NCBI GenBank assembly: GCA_946187555.1
Contig: CAMHQP010000010.1
Span: forward strand, 1 to 37,909
Reading direction: 5' to 3'
Length of the DNA stretch: 37,909 bases
Source: an uncultured Bacteroidales bacterium
Lineage (GTDB): Bacteria; Bacteroidota; Bacteroidia; Bacteroidales; Paludibacteraceae
Below the pieces are notes generated by a model, which saw only the letters and a program-made list of their open reading frames with translations, did not search any database and was not told where the DNA came from. Position 1 is the stretch's first letter. The number at the start of each line of letters is the position of its first letter. Shown here one piece after another: positions 33,501-37,909 of the stretch. A program made the position numbers and the translations under genes.

Positions 33501-33846
33501 GCTGATCGACCGTTTCGGTGTACTGCCCGAGCCGGCAGAAGAACTACTCGAAGTGGTACGGTTACGTTGGCTGTGTTGCCGTTTGGGCGTAGAGAAAATC
33601 CTGCTGAAGGGCGAACGAATGACGCTGTACCTGGTACAACACAAAGATGCTTACTGGCAATCGGAGATGTTCGGTAATATCGTTCAGTATGCTGTCACGC
33701 GCCCCGAGCGATGTCTTCTGCATGAAGAGAAAGATAAGAAAGGTCTGCCAACCGGAAGACGGATGGTGACCATCACGAATGTGAAAACAATCAACGGAGC
33801 GATTACACTCCTATCGAAAATAGAAAGAAACGAAATAGGGAATTAA
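30538..33846 (+). CDS. mfd: Transcription-repair coupling factor Mfd
   Basis: 1,102 residues from GTG 30538 (VSIEDLKILFGEH). A UvrB-like N-terminal module (QPGQYAVRGSIVDIYSY) is followed by the RNA-polymerase-interacting domain (IGDYVVHSDHGIAKFGG). The translocase has Walker A GDVGFGKT (554-561), a DEEQ box, TATPIPRTL, TIIESGVDIPN and QLRGRVGRS. The C-terminal TRCF domain includes ISERITLYRELDGI. It displaces stalled RNA polymerase and recruits UvrA. Four in-frame repeat insertions occur: residues 221-230, 254-264, 333-342 and about 921-943. All avoid the core translocase motifs. kdsB starts 5 bp after the stop. Confidence 0.96.
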   Translation: MSIEDLKILFGEHPELAAVRKELAHKNAHVLLSGLHASARSLALAHVKAPIKLFVIFDNAEAAQYIYADLKALGTDVQYFPSAQRRRTIDEAAQIQRTETLSALSGNNVSIVVTYPEAVAEPVPAKDDLAKQSMTLKVGEDVRISDLSAMLSDLGFERVDFVFQPGQYAVRGSIVDIYSYSHDNPYRFDFFGDEIDSIREFDIEDQLSKSRVESAEIVGQGVTGDGLQVTVIDYLTEDFVWVSNDFSIVRFKLEGLQVTGYGLPERKTIEIAEKSTFAEHVKVTFETTPQPIFHKQFDILTDDLKKHIEEGYKVYILAEQQKQLDRLKAILEAPSDSPIEGERNAVSFIPINATLHEGFVDKGLKICCYTDHQIFERYHRVTMASENARRGKAIITLREINQLQIGDYVVHSDHGIAKFGGLVTTPVNGKPQEMIKLNYRDGANVFVSIHNLHRISKYKGREGSEPTIARLGSGAWERLKERTKDKVKDIARDLIRLYATRKQQKGFAYSPDGYMQHELEASFLYEDTPDQAKATADVKRDLESPMPMDRLVCGDVGFGKTEVAMRAAFKVATDGKQVAVLVPTTVLALQHYNTFTERMKNLPVRIEYLSRLKSAKEIKEILADLEAGKIDILIGTHKLIGKSVKWHDLGLLIIDEEQKFGVAAKEKLKSLRANVDVLTLTATPIPRTLQFSLLGARDLSIMTTPPPNRYPVQTELITVDDEDIIKEAIELEMARNGQIFIVNNRIEMLPRIEHKIQKLCPEARIITAHGQLPPGEMEERLEAFINYDYDILLSTTIIESGVDIPNVNTILIFSANKYGLADLHQLRGRVGRSNRKAYCYLIAPEKELLTEDARRRLEALSTFAELGAGFNLAMQDLDIRGAGNMLGSEQSGFIADLGYETYQRILNEAVEELKEEMSLGDASLQDGSASLQDANATGHLWCQDAQLETDIAVCFPTDYIENISERITLYRELDGIRSEEQLLDFRKKLIDRFGVLPEPAEELLEVVRLRWLCCRLGVEKILLKGERMTLYLVQHKDAYWQSEMFGNIVQYAVTRPERCLLHEEKDKKGLPTGRRMVTITNVKTINGAITLLSKIERNEIGN
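31200..31227 (+). repeat. Four GGTTACG-type heptamers in mfd (first array)
   Basis: GGTTACG, GGTGACG, GGCTACA, GGTTACG. More diverged than the second array, so probably older. Encodes part of GQGVTGDGLQVTV. Confidence 0.85.
31301..31328 (+). repeat. Four GGTTACR-type heptamers in mfd (second array)
   Basis: GGTTACA, GGTTACA, GGTTACG, GGTTACC followed by GG. Encodes EGLQVTGYGLPE. It lies only 73 bp after the first array. Confidence 0.9.
31535..31563 (+). repeat. GC-rich palindromic element inside mfd
   Basis: CTCCCCC (31545-31551) and GGGGGAG (31557-31563) form a perfect 7-bp stem with an ATAGA loop. An alternative stem pairs CCCCCTC (31535-31541) with GAGGGGG (31555-31561). It encodes APSDSPIEGE. 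From memory it resembles a short dispersed element in Bacteroidota intergenic regions; here it is in frame in a repair gene. Confidence 0.8.
33297..33366 (+). repeat. Array of mini-hairpins separated by TACAGGAC inside mfd
   Basis: TACAGGAC occurs at 33308, 33329 and 33345. Between or after the copies lie short palindromes: GGCTC-TGC-GAGCC (33316-33328) and GACACC-TGT-GGTGTC (33350-33364), plus shorter GC-rich ones. The stretch encodes DASLQDGSASLQDANATG and a few more residues, just before the conserved TRCF C-terminal domain. Confidence 0.82.
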
Positions 33847-33851
33847 GATAT

Positions 33852-34601
33852 ATGAAATTTATTGGAATCATACCGGCGCGTTACGGTTCGACACGATTCC
33901 CGGGTAAACCCTTGGCGGAGATCTGCGGTAAGACCGTCATTCGTCGTGTGTACGAGCAATCGAAATTGGCATTAGAGACTGTAGTGGTTGCCACCGACGA
34001 CGAGCGTATCTACAATGACGTAGAGTCGTTTGGCGGTAAAGTTGTCATGACGCGTGCCGATCATAAGTGCGGTACCGACCGTTGTCTGGAAGCCTACGAG
34101 GCGATCACCACTCCTTTCTGGCGTGAGCAGAACGACAAAGAGACGGTGATCATCAATATCCAAGGCGACGAACCCTTTATTCAGCCGGAACAGATAGAAG
34201 CGCTGATGGCTTGTTTTGACAAAGAGGGTACGGACATCGCTACGCTCGTTCGTCCGTTCACCGACAAGGACAGTCAGGAAGCGCTGGAGAACGTCAACAC
34301 GCCGAAAGTGCAGTGGGACAAGACGACCGGTGAAGCGCAGATGTTCAGCCGCAAGGTCATTGCCTGTGCCGACGGAACGCATTATCGTCACATCGGTATT
34401 TACGCTTACCGAGCGGATGTTTTGGAGAAGATCACGAAGTTGCCGCAGAGTCCGCTGGAGATAGAAGAACGCCTGGAGCAGTTACGTTGGCTCGAGAACG
34501 GCTATCATATCCGCGTAGGTGTCACGGATACCAAGACCATCGGTATCGACACGCCGGAAGATCTGCAACAGGCTATCGAATGGTATAAACTGAATGGATA
34601 A
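33852..34601 (+). CDS. kdsB: CMP-KDO synthetase (3-deoxy-manno-octulosonate cytidylyltransferase)
   Basis: 249 residues, the normal family length. The nucleotide-binding start IIPARYGSTRFPGKPL (residues 6-21), VVVATDDERI, NIQGDEPFI and the HIGIYAYR and TPEDL regions are diagnostic. It couples KDO to CMP for lipopolysaccharide inner-core synthesis in the cytoplasm. It is five bases downstream of mfd and 32 bp upstream of deoD, probably one operon. No oddities in length or motifs. Confidence 0.97.
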   Translation: MKFIGIIPARYGSTRFPGKPLAEICGKTVIRRVYEQSKLALETVVVATDDERIYNDVESFGGKVVMTRADHKCGTDRCLEAYEAITTPFWREQNDKETVIINIQGDEPFIQPEQIEALMACFDKEGTDIATLVRPFTDKDSQEALENVNTPKVQWDKTTGEAQMFSRKVIACADGTHYRHIGIYAYRADVLEKITKLPQSPLEIEERLEQLRWLENGYHIRVGVTDTKTIGIDTPEDLQQAIEWYKLNG

Positions 34602-34633
34602 CAAAAAATATTAACCTTTTAAAAAACACAATT

Positions 34634-35353
34634 ATGGCAAAAGAAAATTGTCCGACCCCGCACATTGGTGCACAGTATGGAGAGATTGCAAAAACGATGA
34701 TTATGGCAGGTGACCCGCTGCGCGTTAAGTTGATGGCAGAGCGCTATCTGGAGAACCCGGTATTGGTGAACAACGTACGTGGTATGTTGGCTTACACCGG
34801 CACGTACAAAGGCAAGAAAGTGACTGTCATGGGTCACGGCATGGGTATCCCGTCCATTGGTATCTACTCGTACGAGCTCTTTAATTTCTATGATGTAGAG
34901 ACGATCATTCGCGTTGGTTCGTGCGGTGCACGTCAGATGCACGTTGGCTTGGGTGATCTTGTGATTGCACAAGGTAGCTGTACCGATAGTAACTACGGTG
35001 CTCAATATGATCTGCCGGGTCATTTCGCTCCGTTGGCTAACTTCGAACTCTGCCGCAAGGCAGTCGATGCAGCCGAGAAACGCGGATATAAGTACCACGT
35101 AGGCAACGTGCTGGCATGCGACATCTTCTATTCGGAAGATCCGCGCAAGGGTAACTGGACGAAGATGGGTGTGTTGGCAGACGAGATGGAAGCGCCGTCG
35201 CTCTATATGAACGCAGCGCGTGCAGGCAAGAAAGCACTTGTTATCTGCACTGTTAGCGATCATATTTTGACCGGCGAAGCATTGCCCGCAGAAGCACGTC
35301 AGAATACTTTCACCAACATGATGGACGTTGCGTTCGATATTGTATCTGAATGA
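34634..35353 (+). CDS. deoD: Purine nucleoside phosphorylase, DeoD type
   Basis: 239 residues. Family features: PHIGA near the N-terminus, GDPLR (phosphate binding), HGMGIPSIGIYSYEL, IRVGSCGA, and VSDHILTGE containing the catalytic Asp. It cleaves purine ribo- and deoxyribonucleosides with phosphate, for salvage, in the cytoplasm. The AT-rich upstream spacer (34602-34633) shows no Shine-Dalgarno sequence. The stop overlaps the ATG of the following barrel gene (ATGA), so the two are coupled. Confidence 0.96.
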   Translation: MAKENCPTPHIGAQYGEIAKTMIMAGDPLRVKLMAERYLENPVLVNNVRGMLAYTGTYKGKKVTVMGHGMGIPSIGIYSYELFNFYDVETIIRVGSCGARQMHVGLGDLVIAQGSCTDSNYGAQYDLPGHFAPLANFELCRKAVDAAEKRGYKYHVGNVLACDIFYSEDPRKGNWTKMGVLADEMEAPSLYMNAARAGKKALVICTVSDHILTGEALPAEARQNTFTNMMDVAFDIVSE

Positions 35354-36096
35354 AAAAACAGTTTTTAATTCTGGTATTAGCGCTCTTGCCCCTGGGTCTC
35401 ATGGCTCAGGAGCAAGAGGCGGCTGATGCCCAACCGGCCAAAGAGAAATCGTCCAAAGGCGGTTCTCCGGTCTTCACCGGTTTCTCCGGTGGTATGATGC
35501 TGCATATCGGCTACCTGTTCTCCAGTGATCCCACCAAAGTGTTCAGTAACAGCGGCTTGGGCTCTGAGTCCTACGTTAAGAGTTTACCGAAAGACGGTGT
35601 GTGCCTGGGTCTGGGTGGTACGCTGCGCGTGCATCTGCTGGATCATATACATTTAGGTGCAGAAGGATTTGTGAGCACGATGCCGCTGATGCGTACGGGA
35701 TCGAATGTGCGCACAGGTTGGGGCGGCGTCATGTGTGACTACTACGGTCATTGGGGAAAGGTTCGTCCGATGATAGGTATGTCGGTCGGCGGCGGTGTGA
35801 TGAAGCGATTGTACGTCCCCGAAGAAGTACCGTACGTCTTCTCCGGCGATTCCAGCACGGTGTATAACTCCTCTTTTGTGAAGACTCCGTTCTTCTACAT
35901 GGATCCATATGTAGGTTTGGAGATCAATCTCAACTCCCATATGGCCATTCTTATTCGCATCGATTACATGCTTCCATTCGGTCGCTCCAAGAGTGGATTA
36001 GCAGACATCGGAGATGATGTCAAATGGAGCAATTTTATGACGCCGAGCGGCCCGAGATTGTATGTCGGAGTGATGTTTGGCAAACTGAAAAAGTAG
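35350..36096 (+). CDS. Outer-membrane beta-barrel protein
   Basis: 248 residues. A signal peptide (about 1-19, LGLMAQ) is followed by an acidic/Lys linker (EQEAADAQPAKEKSSKGG) and then Gly- and aromatic-rich strands (FSGGMMLHIGYLF; GLGGTLRVHLLDHIHLGAEGFV; GPRLYVGVMFGKLKK), as in small Bacteroidota barrels. Function unknown. It is translationally coupled to deoD and 21 bp upstream of yidC; the placement may simply reflect a housekeeping operon of envelope genes. Confidence 0.75.
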   Translation: MKKQFLILVLALLPLGLMAQEQEAADAQPAKEKSSKGGSPVFTGFSGGMMLHIGYLFSSDPTKVFSNSGLGSESYVKSLPKDGVCLGLGGTLRVHLLDHIHLGAEGFVSTMPLMRTGSNVRTGWGGVMCDYYGHWGKVRPMIGMSVGGGVMKRLYVPEEVPYVFSGDSSTVYNSSFVKTPFFYMDPYVGLEINLNSHMAILIRIDYMLPFGRSKSGLADIGDDVKWSNFMTPSGPRLYVGVMFGKLKK

Positions 36097-36117
36097 AAAA
36101 TAAAACAACATAGATAA

Positions 36118-37909
36118 ATGGATAAAAATACATGGATCGGCTTTCTTTTGATAGCCGCGATTATTGTGGGCTTCACGATGCTCAACCGTCCTTCTAAGGA
36201 AGAACTGGCAGAGCGTCAACGCGTACAGGACTCGATTGCATTCGCTCAAGCGGCAATGCAAGAGGCACAACGCTTGGCGGATTCGGTCAGTTTTGCTGTG
36301 AGTGAGGCAGAGCCAACAGCCCAACCGGTGGTCGAAGAGACAAGACCGGAGGAGCAATTTGTACAATTAGAGAATGAACACCTGCGCTTGACACTGTCCT
36401 CATACGGCGGTGCTATCCAACGTGCAGAGTTATTGGAGTATCATGCTTCGGGCGACAGCATCAATCCGCTGTGCCTGTTCCGCGCCGATGAGTCGTCGTT
36501 CGGTTTTACGCTCATCACGATCAACAACCGTATTCTGCAAACCTCCAAACTGATCTTCACCTCTGTGGAGAGCGATGCACCCAACAAGGCTATTATGCGT
36601 TGGTATGGTGCGAACGAGGATGCATGGCTTGACTTCGTGTATGAGTTGTCGGACAACTACATGGTGCACCTTGACCTCGTGCCGCATAACATGCAGAACG
36701 AGTTGGCGCAGAACATCAACTCGCTTGAGCTCCAATGGCGTCAACTCATCCCTCAGCAGGAACAGGGACGTAAGTTCGAGGAGCGCTATGCCCAACTGCA
36801 GTACATGCTCGTAGGCGGTGAGATGGAGAAACTAAGCGAGAGCAAAGACGACAGCGAGAAAGAGGCAGCGCGTGTGAAGTGGATCGGATACAAAGATCAG
36901 TTCTTCTCCACCGTCCTCATTGCCGATGATGCCTTCTCTTCGTCAGAGTTCCACTCTACCCTGCAAAGCAAGTACTCGGGTTATATCAAGGAGTACAACA
37001 CCCATACCTCGGTGCCTTTTGATCTGACGGGTAAGAACCCGACAGGTTTCCGTTTCTATTGCGGCCCTAACCACTACCATACCCTCAAAGCCTATGACGA
37101 TGGCGTAGCCAAAGAAGATCGTTTATATCTCAATAAACTCGTGCCGCTGGGCTGGAAGATCGTCAGTTGGATTAATACGGCGCTGGTGATCCCTATGTTT
37201 GACCTCTTCACGAGTTGGGGACTGCATATCGGTATCGTCATTCTGCTGATGACCATCGTCATCAAGCTCATCATCCTGCCTTTCGTGTTCGTTTCTTATA
37301 AATCGAGCGCGAAGATGCGCGTATTGAGACCGCAGATCGATGAGATCAATGCCAAGTTCCCAGCCGATAAGATGCAGGAACGTCAACAGGCCACGATGCA
37401 GTTGTACCAGCAAGCCGGCGTGAGTCCGATGAGCGGCTGTCTGCCGATGTTGTTCCAGTTCCCGGTATTGATGGCTATGTTCTGGTTCTTACCGACCGCT
37501 ATCGAGTTACGTGGCAAATCGCTGTGGTGGGCAGATGACCTCTCGACCTACGATGCCGTCTTACATTGGAGCTTTAATATCCCCTTGCTAGGCGATCACC
37601 TGTCGCTGTTCTGTCTCTTGATGACCATCTGTAACATCGGCTACACCTATATCACGATGCAGTCGCAGGCCACTGACCCGAACATGAAATTCATGAAGTA
37701 CATGATGTACGCAATGCCGCTCATGTTCCTGTTCATCTTCAATGACTACGCTGCCGGTTTGAGTTACTACTACCTGCTGTCGCTGTTCATCACGATCCTG
37801 CAGACAATGATCTTCCGTTGGAGCATTGACGACAAGAAGCTGCTCAAGGAGATGGAAGAGAACAAAAAGAAAAAAGCCGGGAAACCTAAGTCCGGCTTTA
37901 TGGAGCGTT
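36118..37909 (+). CDS. yidC: Membrane protein insertase YidC (3' end outside window)
   Basis: 597 codons from the ATG at 36118 (MDKNTWIGFLLIAAIIVGF), open to the window end. An N-terminal membrane segment is followed by the large periplasmic beta domain (about 65-340), then the conserved insertase core (VILLMTIVIKLIILPF; SYKSSAKMRVLRPQIDEI; QAGVSPMSGCLPMLFQFPVLMAMFWF) and later segments (NMKFMKYMMYAMPLMFLFIFNDYAAGLSYYYLLS). A basic tail begins KKKKAGKPKSG. It inserts proteins into the inner membrane with or without SecYEG. The basic tail coding sequence includes a GCCGG/CCGGC hairpin (37872-37896 region). Confidence 0.97.
   Translation, partial: MDKNTWIGFLLIAAIIVGFTMLNRPSKEELAERQRVQDSIAFAQAAMQEAQRLADSVSFAVSEAEPTAQPVVEETRPEEQFVQLENEHLRLTLSSYGGAIQRAELLEYHASGDSINPLCLFRADESSFGFTLITINNRILQTSKLIFTSVESDAPNKAIMRWYGANEDAWLDFVYELSDNYMVHLDLVPHNMQNELAQNINSLELQWRQLIPQQEQGRKFEERYAQLQYMLVGGEMEKLSESKDDSEKEAARVKWIGYKDQFFSTVLIADDAFSSSEFHSTLQSKYSGYIKEYNTHTSVPFDLTGKNPTGFRFYCGPNHYHTLKAYDDGVAKEDRLYLNKLVPLGWKIVSWINTALVIPMFDLFTSWGLHIGIVILLMTIVIKLIILPFVFVSYKSSAKMRVLRPQIDEINAKFPADKMQERQQATMQLYQQAGVSPMSGCLPMLFQFPVLMAMFWFLPTAIELRGKSLWWADDLSTYDAVLHWSFNIPLLGDHLSLFCLLMTICNIGYTYITMQSQATDPNMKFMKYMMYAMPLMFLFIFNDYAAGLSYYYLLSLFITILQTMIFRWSIDDKKLLKEMEENKKKKAGKPKSGFMER

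Noticed and set aside
37872..37900. GCCGG/CCGGC hairpin near the window end as a terminator
   Set aside because: It lies inside the yidC reading frame, which stays open to the window edge. It could terminate minus-strand transcripts, but nothing beyond the edge can be seen.

Overview
The window looks like a chromosomal segment of a Bacteroidales bacterium (phylum Bacteroidota), probably gut- or rumen-associated and possibly uncultured. The evidence is the moxR/bat (Bacteroides aerotolerance) operon, a PorT-type barrel and a DUF5686-type outer-membrane protein, BspA-like leucine-rich repeats, PCMD and cadherin-like secreted domains, and vegetative promoters of the Bacteroidota type (TTG, 20 bp, TAnnTTTG) with few Shine-Dalgarno sequences. 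I see no rRNA, tRNA, CRISPR array, phage or intact insertion sequence.

Layout. (1) 1-1866, plus strand: the end of a DUF5686-like outer-membrane protein and a translationally coupled beta-barrel gene, closed by a bidirectional terminator. (2) 1938-11822, minus strand: one giant gene of 3,294 codons for a secreted protein with a PCMD-like N-terminus and about 30 cadherin-like beta-sandwich repeats. (3) 12033-14154, minus strand: a small hypothetical gene with an elaborate leader, and a secreted OB-like/BspA-LRR protein. (4) 14177-22330, plus strand: a tightly coupled operon moxR, DUF58 gene, a membrane gene, batA, a batB-batC fusion, batD, batE, preceded by a canonical sigma-54 (-24/-12) promoter. 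(5) 22254-27971, minus strand: rimP-nusA-infB plus a Ser/Thr/Arg-tailed lipoprotein gene whose 3' end overlaps batE antisense by 77 bp. (6) 27996-30054, minus strand: a secreted multidomain protein. (7) 30477-37909, plus strand: mfd, kdsB, deoD, a beta-barrel gene and yidC (cut by the window end).

How the genes work together. The moxR/bat block is predicted to form a membrane-anchored AAA+/VWA/TPR assembly for envelope stress or aerotolerance. rimP-nusA-infB is the conserved ribosome-maturation, transcription-elongation and translation-initiation operon. mfd-kdsB-deoD-yidC joins DNA repair, LPS precursor synthesis, purine salvage and membrane-protein insertion. The three large minus-strand secreted proteins are surface or secretion-system cargo candidates.

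The most unusual signal is not a gene. Several families of short repeats lie in frame inside ordinary genes. Tandem heptamers (GGTTAYR, AAAGTTK, AATCACC types) occur in the barrel gene, batD, batE and twice in mfd. mfd also holds a GC-rich palindrome and a run of mini-hairpins. Other notable points are the sigma-54 promoter on the bat operon, two nearly identical promoters carrying a 14-bp palindrome at -33, and the leader of the small gene at 12033 with a perfect 25-bp inverted repeat and an 11-bp tandem array.
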